A DNA stretch of 64,000 nt from Desulfonema magnum. Its GTDB lineage: Bacteria; Desulfobacterota; Desulfobacteria; Desulfobacterales; 4be13. Made by a program: the position numbers and the translations under genes. A model generated the notes under the pieces. It searched no databases and was not told the origin of the DNA. It saw only the letters and a program-made list of their open reading frames with translations. The stretch spans positions 5,911,633 to 5,975,632 of the forward strand of contig NZ_CP061800.1 of the NCBI RefSeq assembly GCF_017377395.1, given 5' to 3'. Shown here in pieces: positions 50,770 through 60,170 of the stretch (position 1 is its first letter; the number at the start of each line of letters is the position of its first letter).

Positions 50770-52533
50770 ATGTCTTACAACGCAGTAGAAATGGCCGACT
50801 GGCAGATTTCCGAAGAGGCTGAAAAAAATATGCCCACCCCCGAGCAATGGGTGGACAAACTGGGTCTTGAAAAAGATGAAATCCTTCCCATGGGCAGGCT
50901 GGCCAAACTTGATTTTCTGAAAATCATTGATCGTCTCAAAGACAAACCCGATGGAAAATATATTGAAGTTACCGCTATCACCCCCACGCCCCTGGGCGAA
51001 GGCAAAAGCACCACCTCATGCGGTCTGATGGAAGGTCTCGGCAAACGAGGCAAGAATGTCGGCGGTGCCCTGCGTCAGCCTTCCGGCGGCCCCACCATGA
51101 ACGTCAAGGGAACTGCAGCCGGCGGCGGAAACTCCCTGCTGATCCCCATGACTGAGTTCTCCCTGGGTCTCACCGGTGACATCAATGATATTATGAACGC
51201 TCACAACCTCGCTATGGTCGCGATGACCTCCCGTATGCAGCATGAGCGGAACTATAATGATGAGCAGTTGCAGAGACTGACAGGCATGCGCCGTCTGGAT
51301 ATTGATCCCACCCGCGTGGAAATGGGCTGGATCATGGACTTCTGTGCCCAGGCACTGAGAAATATTGTTATTGGTATGGGCGGCCGTTTTGATGGTTTCA
51401 CCATGCAGTCCAAGTTCGGTATTGCTGTGGGTTCCGAATGTATGGCCATTCTTGCTGTTATCCGGAATTTGGCGGACCTGAAAGAACGTCTGAACAACAT
51501 CACCGTTGCCTTTGACAAGAGCGGCAAACCTGTAACCACCGGTGATCTGGAAGTGGGTAACGCCATGACCGCTTTCATGCGTAACACCATCAACCCGACA
51601 ATGATGTGTACTGCTGAATACAATCCCTGTATGGTACATGCGGGACCGTTTGCCAATATCGCTGTGGGCCAGTCCTCCATCATCGCTGACCGCGTGGGTC
51701 TGAAACTGTTTGATTATCATGTCACCGAGTCCGGATTTGCGGCTGACATCGGTTTTGAAAAATTCTGGAATGTGAAATGCCGTTTCAGCGGACTGAAACC
51801 CCATGTTTCCGTTCTGACCTCCACCATTCGCGCCCTCAAAATGCACGGCGGCGGCCCCAAGGTCGTTCCCGGAAAGGCCCTCCCCGAAGAATACACCAAA
51901 GAAAACATTGCGTTGGTGGAAAAGGGCTGCGAGAACATGGTTCACATGATCGGCGTGATCCGTAAAGCCGGTATCAACCCGGTTGTCTGCATCAACCGTT
52001 TCTACACTGATACAGATGAAGAATGTGCTGTTGTCCGTAAAGCTGCTGAGGCGGCAGGCGCACGCTGTGCCGAGTCCAAACATTGGGAACTGGGCGGCGA
52101 CGGCGCATTGGAATTTGCTGATGCTGTTATTGATGCATGTAATGAAGAAAATGATTTCAAATTCCTGTATCCGCTGGAAATGAAACTGCGCGACCGCGTG
52201 GAACTCATTGCCAAAGAGGTTTACGGTGCTGACGGTGTGGCATGGCAGCCCGAAGCCGAGGCCAAAGCCAAGATGCTGGAAAATGATCCGAAATATGCAG
52301 ACTTTGCAACCATGATGGTGAAGACCCATCTGAGCCTGACCCATGATCCGACACTGAAGGGCGTTCCCAAGGGCTGGACGCTGCCGATCCGTGACGTGCT
52401 GATCTATTCCGGCGCAAAATTCCTGTGTCCCTGTGCAGGTGCCATCAGTCTGATGCCTGGAACCGGCTCCAACCCCGCATTCAGAAGAATTGATGTGGAT
52501 ACTGAGACAGGTAAGGTCAGCGGATTGTTCTAA
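50770..52533 (+). CDS. fhs: Formate-tetrahydrofolate ligase
   Basis: 587 residues. P-loop-like TPTPLGEGKSTT (about 77-88), VGGALRQPSGGPTMNVKG, the tetrahydrofolate region GLTGDINDIMNAHNLAMVAM, NPTMMCTAEYNPCMVHAGPFANIAVGQ and the C-terminal PCAGAISLMPGTGSNPAFRRI. It joins formate to tetrahydrofolate with ATP, the first step of the methyl branch of the Wood-Ljungdahl pathway, or runs in reverse. The codon choice (many GGC, ACC, AAC codons) is that of a highly expressed gene, unlike most neighbours. It is a single gene with a strong terminator. Confidence 0.97.
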   Translation: MSYNAVEMADWQISEEAEKNMPTPEQWVDKLGLEKDEILPMGRLAKLDFLKIIDRLKDKPDGKYIEVTAITPTPLGEGKSTTSCGLMEGLGKRGKNVGGALRQPSGGPTMNVKGTAAGGGNSLLIPMTEFSLGLTGDINDIMNAHNLAMVAMTSRMQHERNYNDEQLQRLTGMRRLDIDPTRVEMGWIMDFCAQALRNIVIGMGGRFDGFTMQSKFGIAVGSECMAILAVIRNLADLKERLNNITVAFDKSGKPVTTGDLEVGNAMTAFMRNTINPTMMCTAEYNPCMVHAGPFANIAVGQSSIIADRVGLKLFDYHVTESGFAADIGFEKFWNVKCRFSGLKPHVSVLTSTIRALKMHGGGPKVVPGKALPEEYTKENIALVEKGCENMVHMIGVIRKAGINPVVCINRFYTDTDEECAVVRKAAEAAGARCAESKHWELGGDGALEFADAVIDACNEENDFKFLYPLEMKLRDRVELIAKEVYGADGVAWQPEAEAKAKMLENDPKYADFATMMVKTHLSLTHDPTLKGVPKGWTLPIRDVLIYSGAKFLCPCAGAISLMPGTGSNPAFRRIDVDTETGKVSGLF

Positions 52534-52587
52534 GTAAATATGGAAACCGGGTTTTTTTAAAATCTGATTTCTTATGTTGTTTTATCA

Positions 52588-52624
52588 CAGGGCCTGAGCA
52601 TATTGATCAGGCCCTGTTTTTTTT
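52588..52624 (+). terminator. Intrinsic terminator of fhs
   Basis: CAGGGCCTGA and TCAGGCCCTG form a perfect 10-bp stem with a 9-base loop, followed by eight T's. Confidence 0.95.
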
Positions 52625-53334
52625 GCTTTTTAAAATTGCGATTCCTCCCTGTGCCCCGATGTTTCCGGGCGCGTTTCCAAAAAACAGCTCGAATGTCCAA
52701 GCACCCGCGTTTCGAATTCATATAGCCTGGGATAATGTCCCATTCCCATCATATTTGGATTATAACTTATTGTTTTATTGGAATAATAGTAGATTGAGAA
52801 CAGAAAGCACCGCTCGTTGAGCCTGTCGAAACTTTGCAAGACAGAGACTGCAACCCTGTCCGAGATATTCGGTGCTGTAAATTTTCCTGTGATGACACTG
52901 ACTTTCAATCTTAACTTATTAATTTTATTTGATACAAAAAAATATTTTTTCCTGTATCACAGAAACGTTCACAAATTAAATTTTTTTGAAGCTACTGAAT
53001 TTCTTGTCTGGTATTCTCGCGGTAAAACATGTATAATATATTTATTTTTTTTACTTTGTAGAGACAGTGACTCGGTTTTGCACTATCAATTTAACGTCAT
53101 AAAAATTTATTTTATTCTATTTTAACTTAATGACAGCGAAGCTCCGGCTTGTGAACACACTGACGCACAAAGCCTTCTGCTTTTGCATGACTTGGGATTC
53201 TTATGAAACTCGGATGTTATAACACAAGCCAAAATTTTTCGATCTGCTGCCAGTAAATTTTTTCCAAGTTCCTTATGCCGGAATCATGTTGGGCCTTAAA
53301 GAATTTCTCGATTCAGAAAAGGAAAAATACAAAA
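52625..53334. other. 700-bp region without a gene
   Basis: AT-rich after 52,880. Open frames here are short and lack ribosome sites. TTTTTCGATCTGCTG (53236-53250) is a lone end of the GATCGAAAA element family. The promoter of the chemoreceptor gene is expected near the right edge. Confidence 0.45.
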
Positions 53335-55215
53335 ATGACAATTGCAAAGAAGTTAGGACTAAATTCTTTTGTTTATATTATGCTGTTTGTTATTATGAGT
53401 ATAATAATCTCCAGGTATAATGACGATGTTACCCGCAATGCCATTGGTATTGAAAAAGATGATCTTCCGGGGGCCATATACTCTCTTGCAATGCTTAAAC
53501 AAGTCGGAGACATGAATTCGAATCTTCTTGAGTATCTGCTGGGGGAAGCAGATGAAAGGAAAGAATTTGATGAAAACCATAAACAGTTCAAAGCATTTTT
53601 TGATAAGATCAGACCGTTGGAAACATCTGCTGAAGCCATTAAACGAATAAATGAAATTGAACAGCTTGTATCAAGCTATGTGAGTGTTGCCAGAGACAAA
53701 GTGTTCGGCAAATACGATCCTGAAACAGAGAAGTGGGCCAGAACCCGCATGGATATTATTGAAAATGAATATGGTCATACACTTGAAAAAATTCTGGACC
53801 AGTCAAAAGAAGAGGACCTTCGTGATTCTCAAAAAACCACTGACCTTGAAGAAGCAATGAATGATGATCTTCCGGGGGTTCGATATTATCTGGAACTGAT
53901 TGACGAAGCCGGAGATATGTTGGAAAATATTGTAAGGTATGTTGACGGAAAAGCCGAAGAAAAAGAAGATTTTGTATCAAACACCAAATCTTTCGCAGTT
54001 TATCTGAGCAAACTCAGACCCCTGGAACAAAAGAAAAATGAAGTTGCCTCACTGAACAAAGTTGAGGAGTTATATCTGAAAATAAAAGAAGAAGGCGAAG
54101 AAATATTTCGGAGATATGATCCTCAGAACAAAGTTGCCGCAATTGCTGCCATTGACAGAATGGAACGTGATTATTTCGCCAGAATGGAAAGTATTTTAGA
54201 GGAGATTGTTGCAAAAGAGCAAAAGGACGCGGGCAGGGAAATCACCATCCTGATCTCAGATTTGGAAACGATAGGAGATATATTGCTTATCATATTGGCC
54301 ATTGTAATCGTTGTCGGCGGAGGAGCGGCGTTTCTTATTACCCGTGGAATAATGAAGCAGATAAACAGCATAACAGTGGCAACAGATAACATTAATTCTG
54401 TTTCTGTGCAACTGTCCCAGGGAGCAAATGAACAAGCGGCTTCGGCAGAAGAAGTCTCTTCATCCATGGAACAGATGAGTTCTAACATCAGCCAGAACGC
54501 GGAAAATGCCCGGCAGACCGAAACAATTGCATTAAAATCTGCTGAGGATGCTCGTGAAGGAGGAAAAGCAGTAGAAAAAACTGTGACAGCCATGAGAGAA
54601 ATTTCTGAAAAAATTTCGATTATCGAGGAGATTGCCCGCCAGACAAATCTTTTAGCGTTGAACGCCGCGATTGAGGCAGCCAGAGCCGGAGAACATGGTA
54701 AAAGTTTTGCCGTGGTCGCGTCCGAGGTTCGCAGGCTGGCCGAACGGAGCCAGAAAGCAGCCAATCAAATCAACAAGCTCTCAAAATCCAGTATGGCGAT
54801 TGCTGAAAATGCGGGCGCAATGCTGCTCAGGCTTGTCCCGGATATTCAGAAAACAGCCGAGCTGGTTCAGGAAATCAGCACTGCAAGCAATGAACAGAGC
54901 AATGGTGCTGAACAGATCAACAAGGCGATTCAGGAATTAGACCTGATTATCCAGGGAAACGCCAGTGTTTCCGAAGAAATGTCTGCTCAGGCAGAGGAAT
55001 TGCAAAAAACCATAGAATTTTTCGGAGGGAATACTATCAGAGGAGAAAAAAAATCGTGGATCGCATATACAGGAAATTGGGATCATGATAAAAAAACAAA
55101 GCAAACTTTGCCACCCAGTATAAAACGGCCAGAGAGATTTTCTGAATATGTTATCAATATGGGCAATAAAGAAAATAAGGGCGTTACCTCAGATGACGAA
55201 TTTGAGAAATATTGA
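53335..55215 (+). CDS. Methyl-accepting chemotaxis protein with duplicated sensor segment
   Basis: 626 residues from ATG 53335 (AAAAGGAAAAA upstream; a longer frame to 53275 lacks one). First helix 8-25, then an extracytoplasmic helical sensor (30-310) holding two related segments, DDLPGAIYSLAMLKQVGDM (about 42) and DDLPGVRYYLELIDEAGDM (about 177), each ending in a K(I/L)RPLE block. Second helix 312-337, no clear HAMP, then the cytoplasmic hairpin with the tip EIARQTNLLALNAAIEAARAGEHG (about 432-456). It relays ligand signals to CheA/CheW. No che genes are nearby. The C-terminus lacks the usual NWETF-type CheR tether. Confidence 0.93.
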   Translation: MTIAKKLGLNSFVYIMLFVIMSIIISRYNDDVTRNAIGIEKDDLPGAIYSLAMLKQVGDMNSNLLEYLLGEADERKEFDENHKQFKAFFDKIRPLETSAEAIKRINEIEQLVSSYVSVARDKVFGKYDPETEKWARTRMDIIENEYGHTLEKILDQSKEEDLRDSQKTTDLEEAMNDDLPGVRYYLELIDEAGDMLENIVRYVDGKAEEKEDFVSNTKSFAVYLSKLRPLEQKKNEVASLNKVEELYLKIKEEGEEIFRRYDPQNKVAAIAAIDRMERDYFARMESILEEIVAKEQKDAGREITILISDLETIGDILLIILAIVIVVGGGAAFLITRGIMKQINSITVATDNINSVSVQLSQGANEQAASAEEVSSSMEQMSSNISQNAENARQTETIALKSAEDAREGGKAVEKTVTAMREISEKISIIEEIARQTNLLALNAAIEAARAGEHGKSFAVVASEVRRLAERSQKAANQINKLSKSSMAIAENAGAMLLRLVPDIQKTAELVQEISTASNEQSNGAEQINKAIQELDLIIQGNASVSEEMSAQAEELQKTIEFFGGNTIRGEKKSWIAYTGNWDHDKKTKQTLPPSIKRPERFSEYVINMGNKENKGVTSDDEFEKY

Positions 55216-55217
55216 TC

Positions 55218-55366
55218 ACTCGATGTTCAAGTTTTTTGACCCGGTTCGACTAAAAACCCTGTCATTCCTGCGAAAGCAGGAATCCATTCTGGGCAGAGGC
55301 CACGCTTCCGGAAGCAGTGGATTCCTGCTTTCGCAGGAATGACAGAAAAAAACTTGAACATCGAGT
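55218..55366. mobile_element. 149-bp inverted-repeat element, ACTCGATGTTCAAG family
   Basis: ACTCGATGTTCAAGTTTTTT to AAACTTGAACATCGAGT, with GTCATTCCTGCGAAAGCAGG and complement inside. Bordered by GATC on both sides. It lies two bases after the chemoreceptor stop codon. Confidence 0.8.
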
Positions 55367-55718
55367 GATCAGAAGAAAGTGCGCGGAGACAAAGTGGAAA
55401 ACCCCTCGTGTTTTATTGGGATAGGTTGTCGAGACCGGGCCGTGCTAATTCACCTAATATCAAACGAATTATCTGTTTATTTTGGCTGCGAGTTATACCA
55501 ATAAGCATCTTTTCGGGAGCTAAAAAGCGACATGGAGAAAACATATGCCAGGGCTTCCCAGCTTTGTAAGGAAACAGAATTCTATAACGTCAGTTCTGAT
55601 GCTGAAAAATGTGATATAGCCCCTGAAAACGTTTAAAATTAGATATTTTCAACTGATTTTTCAATTGGTTAATGTGGCCCAATCCCATGACCTCCAAATA
55701 AAATTAAGGAGAAAAAAA
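55367..55718. other. Spacer before the second chemoreceptor gene
   Basis: No gene. Its right part (55601-55686) is one member of a direct repeat that recurs after the next gene. Confidence 0.5.
55601..55686. repeat. Direct repeat left of the second chemoreceptor gene
   Basis: GCTGAAAAATGTGATATAGC, CCCTGAAAACGTTTAAAAT and CAATTGGTTAATGTGGCC recur, with few differences, at 57498-57583 on the other side of the gene. Confidence 0.75.
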
Positions 55719-57449
55719 ATGAAATTAAGAAACAAACTTATCACAGCTTTTTCTGTTATTCTTATTTTTACTTCTGTTTTGGGTATCTTTTCAATTTATC
55801 AATTAAACAAGGTAAATCAAAAATCAACGGAATTAGCTGTAAACTGGATGCCAAGTATTGAGTCCATTTTGTATCTTAACATGCTGACATCTGATTACCG
55901 TCTCACAGAATTCGAACATGTACTTTCTACAGATGAAAATGAGATGGGAAGGGCTGAGGAAAAAGGGAAAAATGTTATAAAAAAAATTTCTGAAATAAGA
56001 AGCAAGTATAACAACCTCATATCCTCTGATGATGAACAGCGGCTCTATGACCAGTTTTCAGATTTGTGGAATGAATATAAAATTTATCATGAAGAATTGG
56101 TACAAATTTCAAAAAAAAATCAGTTTGAAGAGGCAATGGATCATCTTAGGAAAAGCCAGAAAAAATTTGACGAATTCAGTGAAATACTCATGGAACTGGT
56201 TGAAATGAACAGTGAATCCGGTAAACAGGCAAGTGAGGACGGAGATATACAATATTCATTTTCCCGTAATGTTCTCATAATAACACTTCTGTTAGTCATT
56301 GCGGCGGGCATTGCTCTTGCTCTTTTTATCACCAGCAGTATTATAAAACAATTGGGAAGAGAACCGGCAGAAGTTGTAAAAATCGTTGATAAAATTGGGA
56401 ACGGAGAAATTTTCACCAAATTTGACATAAAAAAATCAAATGAACATGAAAGCAGCATATATCGTATTATGGAGAAAATGACTGAGAGGCTTCAGGATGT
56501 TGTTATCAATATTCGTGAAGTATCAGGCAATGTCGCAAATGCGAGTAAAAAACTCAATGATGCTGTGAAAAATCTTAATGAGGGAACAAATGATCAGGCA
56601 GCCAGTACTGAGGAAATATCAGCGTCAATGGAAGAACTTGTTTCCACTGTTCAGCAAAACAGCTATAACGCCTCTAAATCAGATAAAATTGCACAAAAAG
56701 TAGTCAAAGACGCATTAAAAGGCGGAGAGTCGGTTAAAAAAACAGCAGAGGCGATGAGGAATATCGCTGAAAATATTTCAATTATAGATGAGATATCAAG
56801 AAATACTGACCTTCTTGCTCTTAATGCAGCTATTGAAGCTGCCCGTGCAGGAGAACACGGGAAGGGATTCGCTGTTGTCGCCTCCGAAGTCAGAAAACTG
56901 GCGATAAACAGCCGGAAAGCAGCAGCATCAATAATGAAAACCGCTCAGAAGTCAGTAAGTATTGCTGAAGAATCAGGAGAACTTATTGCCGCGATAATAC
57001 CGGATATTAAAAAAACAGCTGATTTATTTCAAAGTGTTGCATCTGCGAGTGAGGAACAGGCAAGCGGTGCTGAACAGATTAGTAAAACAATCGCTCAACT
57101 TGACTGGGTTATTCAGAGTAATATTTCTTCAAGCGATGAAATGAGCAATACTGCAAAATTGCTTTCAGAGGAAGCTCAGAGATTACAGGAAGCGATTGCC
57201 TTTTTTAAATCAGATGATGATAATGCGGAAAAAGGAGAACTTGGGAATAAGATACAGATGATTATTGATTTTTTTCAAATTAAAGATAAAGCCAGTTTTG
57301 ATTTTGAAAAAACAGTGGACTTTATCAAAAAGACAAAGAATGAAAAATCTTCTGATGGCAGTGAGGAAAAAATCATGCCGGTTCCTGATGTTAAAGATAA
57401 TGAGTTCGAGGTTTATTCAGATGAAGAAGTGAAGCTGCCCCATAAATAG
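55719..57449 (+). CDS. Methyl-accepting chemotaxis protein (4HB sensor type)
   Basis: 576 residues from ATG 55719, eight bases after AAGGAG. Helix 1 (8-28), a four-helix-bundle-like extracytoplasmic sensor (30-180), helix 2 (about 187-210), a HAMP-like linker (210-265, LGREPAEVVKIVDKIGNGE) and the signalling hairpin (270-495) with the tip DEISRNTDLLALNAAIEAAR. The tip has NTD in place of the commoner QTN. The C-terminal tail (500-576) is acidic and low-complexity. The gene is flanked by ~86-bp direct repeats, suggesting it moved or was duplicated as a unit. Confidence 0.94.
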   Translation: MKLRNKLITAFSVILIFTSVLGIFSIYQLNKVNQKSTELAVNWMPSIESILYLNMLTSDYRLTEFEHVLSTDENEMGRAEEKGKNVIKKISEIRSKYNNLISSDDEQRLYDQFSDLWNEYKIYHEELVQISKKNQFEEAMDHLRKSQKKFDEFSEILMELVEMNSESGKQASEDGDIQYSFSRNVLIITLLLVIAAGIALALFITSSIIKQLGREPAEVVKIVDKIGNGEIFTKFDIKKSNEHESSIYRIMEKMTERLQDVVINIREVSGNVANASKKLNDAVKNLNEGTNDQAASTEEISASMEELVSTVQQNSYNASKSDKIAQKVVKDALKGGESVKKTAEAMRNIAENISIIDEISRNTDLLALNAAIEAARAGEHGKGFAVVASEVRKLAINSRKAAASIMKTAQKSVSIAEESGELIAAIIPDIKKTADLFQSVASASEEQASGAEQISKTIAQLDWVIQSNISSSDEMSNTAKLLSEEAQRLQEAIAFFKSDDDNAEKGELGNKIQMIIDFFQIKDKASFDFEKTVDFIKKTKNEKSSDGSEEKIMPVPDVKDNEFEVYSDEEVKLPHK

Positions 57450-57497
57450 CGGATTATGCGTTTTGAGGAGATGGCTACGCTGACTACAAAATAAGGT

Positions 57498-57583
57498 GCT
57501 GAAAAATGCGATATGGCCCCTGGAAACGCTTAAAATCAGATAAATTTTAATTATTTTTCCATTGGTTAGTGTAGCCTAGCCCC
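57498..57583. repeat. Direct repeat right of the second chemoreceptor gene
   Basis: GCTGAAAAATGCGATATGGC, CCCTGGAAACGCTTAAAAT and CATTGGTTAGTGTAGCC; matches 55601-55686. Distance between copies 1.9 kb. Confidence 0.75.
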
Positions 57584-57656
57584 ATCGGTCCGAAGATGTG
57601 GAACAAAGTTGTAATTTGTTCTTAAATTCTAAAAATTGAGATTGTTATAATTCAAT

Positions 57657-58616
57657 ATGATTCCGAAACTTTATCTGGCCCCTATTCGGGGAATCACCGA
57701 TGTCTTTTACAGAAATGCCTTTTCAAAATACTTTGACGGTTTTGACATTGCCGTCTCGCCGTTCATCACCACCCAGCATGGAAAGTGCATCAGACCCTCT
57801 CAGACCCGGGAGCTTTTGCCTGAAAACAATTCCGGAATGCCCGTAATTCCTCAGATTCTCAGCAACGACCCGGATGCTTTCATCATTCTTGCCAAATATC
57901 TTTATGACATGGGCTATGAAACCATCAACTGGAATCTGGGGTGTCCCTTTCCCATGGTGGCAAACAAACAGCGGGGATCCGGAATGCTGCCTTTTCCTGA
58001 CAAAATTGATGCGTTTTTGGAAAAAACCCTTTTGGCCATTCCAAACACCCTTTCCGTCAAAACCCGACTGGGCCGAAATGATGTGAATGAGATATTTCAG
58101 CTAATGCCGATCTTCAACCGTTATCCCCTCACAGAGATCATCATTCATCCGAGAACCGGCCGGCAGATGTACGAAGGAGCGACAGACCTGAAAACCTTTG
58201 AGACATGCCTCGGTTTGTCCCGGCACCCTGTGGTGTATAACGGAGACATCACAGACCTTGACACATTTCAGGCACTATCCGGGCGTTTCAAAAATGTGAG
58301 GCGATGGATGATTGGCCGGGGTGCGCTGGCAAACCCGTTTCTGCCCGCGATAATAAAGAAAGGCAAGGATGTCTTTCCCGATAAAATGAAACAGATGAAA
58401 TGTTTTCATGATGAGCTGTTCCGTGAATATCAGAAGGTTCTGAGCGGGCCTGCCCATCTTCTGGATAAAATGAAAGGACATTGGAAATATTTTGCATCGG
58501 CCTTTGAAAACAGCAGGAATGTTCGGAAGAAGATACATAAGACAAACAGGCTGGAGCGATATGAAAAAATGGTGGCTCGTTTTTTTAAAGAACAAAACAA
58601 CAGGGATTTCACATAA
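57657..58616 (+). CDS. tRNA-dihydrouridine synthase
   Basis: 319 residues. The FMN-binding TIM barrel of the Dus family: LAPIRGITDVFYRN at the start, PVIPQILSNDP, NLGCPFPMVANKQRGSGML with the catalytic Cys (about 99), VKTRLG, IIIHPRTGRQMYEGATD, VVYNGDI and MIGRGALANPFL. It reduces uridines in the tRNA D-loop using NADPH. Which Dus subgroup cannot be fixed from this alone; the short C-terminal helical region suits DusB/DusC. Single gene, no ribosome site evident. Confidence 0.93.
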   Translation: MIPKLYLAPIRGITDVFYRNAFSKYFDGFDIAVSPFITTQHGKCIRPSQTRELLPENNSGMPVIPQILSNDPDAFIILAKYLYDMGYETINWNLGCPFPMVANKQRGSGMLPFPDKIDAFLEKTLLAIPNTLSVKTRLGRNDVNEIFQLMPIFNRYPLTEIIIHPRTGRQMYEGATDLKTFETCLGLSRHPVVYNGDITDLDTFQALSGRFKNVRRWMIGRGALANPFLPAIIKKGKDVFPDKMKQMKCFHDELFREYQKVLSGPAHLLDKMKGHWKYFASAFENSRNVRKKIHKTNRLERYEKMVARFFKEQNNRDFT

Positions 58617-58706
58617 GAAAAGCGTTTTTCTGGGAAACATCCTCTTCTTGAGACGCTTTTTCAGCCCGAGGATGAAAAGAAATTGTATTTTCATCTGATT
58701 TATAGT

Positions 58707-58855
58707 ACTCGATGTTCAAGTTTTTTTCTGTCATTCCTGCGAAAGCAGGAATCCACTGCTCCCGGAAGCGTGGCACCGCTCCGAAATGGATTCGTGCTTT
58801 CGCAGGAATGACAGGCTTTTTGTCCAAACCGGGTCAGAAAACTTGAACATCGAGT
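58707..58855. mobile_element. 149-bp inverted-repeat element, ACTCGATGTTCAAG family
   Basis: Full copy with CATTCCTGCGAAAGCAGG and TTTCGCAGGAATGACAGG arms; inner spacer CACTGCTCCCGGAAGCG. It starts 90 bp after the dihydrouridine synthase gene, and the inner arms are in the opposite order of ends compared with 55218. Confidence 0.8.
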
Positions 58856-58970
58856 AGTAGGTAAACCAATTAAGGTTCTGATGCTGTCCCACATATCTTT
58901 TGCGATGGCTATGTGGCTATGCTGACGGTATTGGCCATGGAGCGCAATTTATGCCAGTGAACAGCATATC

Positions 58971-59117
58971 ACTCGATGTTCAAGTTTTTTGACCCGGTTC
59001 GACTAAAAACCCTGTCATTCTTGCGAAAGCAGGAATCCATTTTGGGCAGAGGCCACGCTTCCGGAAGCAGTGGATTCCTGCTTTCGCAGGAATGACAGAA
59101 AAAACTTGAACATCGAG
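58971..59117. mobile_element. 147-bp inverted-repeat element, ACTCGATGTTCAAG family
   Basis: Almost identical to 55218-55366. Bordered by ATATC on both sides (58966-58970 and 59118-59122), a possible 5-bp target duplication if the right end has lost one T. Confidence 0.8.
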
Positions 59118-59230
59118 ATATCAGGGTTTGAGAAGAAAATAGCTAACCATTGTAGCGAAGGGCGGGACAGAACTTTTTTTGAAATTATTCGAAAAATTCC
59201 CGGCACCGCTCAGTTTTGGAGATATTTAAA

Positions 59231-59836
59231 ATGAAATTTTTGTTACCAATCTTTCTACTTTTATGTGTAACTGTTGCGGCTGAATCTCCGAAGTGGAACC
59301 TTACACAAACAGACAGGTCCGCATCTGGTAAACTCGTGGCGGAACACTACGTTAATGACTCGATATTTTACACAGAGATTTTTATACGCCCTTCCAAGGG
59401 AAATGTTAAGCCTGTTTTTCTTGTTGGGTATGATCGAAGCGCAGCAGTGTCTTTTTCTCCTGATGACAAATGGATTGCCCTTAATGATCATGCAGGCAGT
59501 AATGAAAGCCATGTTCGAGTGTTTAAGAGAGGACAGGGGGTAAAATTCATCGAACAGAAAAAAGTAAATATCACCAAAGAGGCCTGGCGATTTCTTGCCC
59601 TGCAGCATGGACGGAAACATCCGCCAGATTTTGACCACAGCTATGTATATATGGGAGAAGAATGGTTAAGTTCACGAGAAATTCTCCTCGCTCTCTTTGG
59701 ATATTCTGATTCTAATGGATTTAGGTCTGTAGATCCTTACTGGTTCTGTGTATATAATGTTTATACAGGTAAATTTGCTCCTGCCCCCGGTGATATGAAC
59801 CGTAACTCTGCTGTTTCTTTCACTGATGATCCATAA
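59231..59836 (+). CDS. Hypothetical secreted protein
   Basis: 201 residues from ATG 59231, preceded by GGAGATATTTAAA; a TTG at 59216 is less likely. Sec signal peptide (1-18, LLLCVTVAA-ES). The mature part has WNLTQTDRSASGKLVAEHYVND, a WD40/TolB-like strand VSFSPDDKWIALNDHAGSNESHVRVFKR, and an EEWLSSREILLALFGYSDSN stretch. The single SFSPDDKWIA motif resembles one blade of a beta-propeller but the protein is too short for a full one. No family named. Stand-alone, between inverted-repeat elements. Confidence 0.7.
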   Translation: MKFLLPIFLLLCVTVAAESPKWNLTQTDRSASGKLVAEHYVNDSIFYTEIFIRPSKGNVKPVFLVGYDRSAAVSFSPDDKWIALNDHAGSNESHVRVFKRGQGVKFIEQKKVNITKEAWRFLALQHGRKHPPDFDHSYVYMGEEWLSSREILLALFGYSDSNGFRSVDPYWFCVYNVYTGKFAPAPGDMNRNSAVSFTDDP

Positions 59837-60170
59837 AAAATGCCTAACCACAGGTCAGGCTCGTGTCAAGTTAATCCGAATCGTTGGGATATGGCTCAAC
59901 TTCTTGAAATTCAATGTGATAATAATTCCGAGGACACTATACTTATTTTTGCATAACTCATTATTTCTGAAGAAATAAGTACGGTGTTCCTGAAATCAGC
60001 CTTAATAGAGGAATGTAACGAAAGCTTCTTCATCACATGATGATCAGAGTTTTTAAGCTGATTCGGACAAAAAAGGCCTGTCATTCGTGTTTTCGCAGCA
60101 ATGGCAAAAAAAACTTGAGAACATCGAGTAATCAGTGGACCCGGCATCAGACCTGAACAGGATTATCATT
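59837..60170. other. Intergenic region with an inverted repeat and an element fragment
   Basis: AGGACACTATACTTATTT (59931) pairs with AAATAAGTACGGTGTTCCT (59973-59991). From about 60059 to 60129 lies a decayed right half of the ACTCGATGTTCAAG family (CTGTCATTCGTG, TTTCGCAGCAATGG, CTTGAGAACATCGAGT). Confidence 0.6.

Noticed and set aside
51016..52344. 442-residue open frame opposite fhs
   Set aside because: Shadow of the strongly biased fhs codons; the product is His/Gln/Gly-rich and without any domain.
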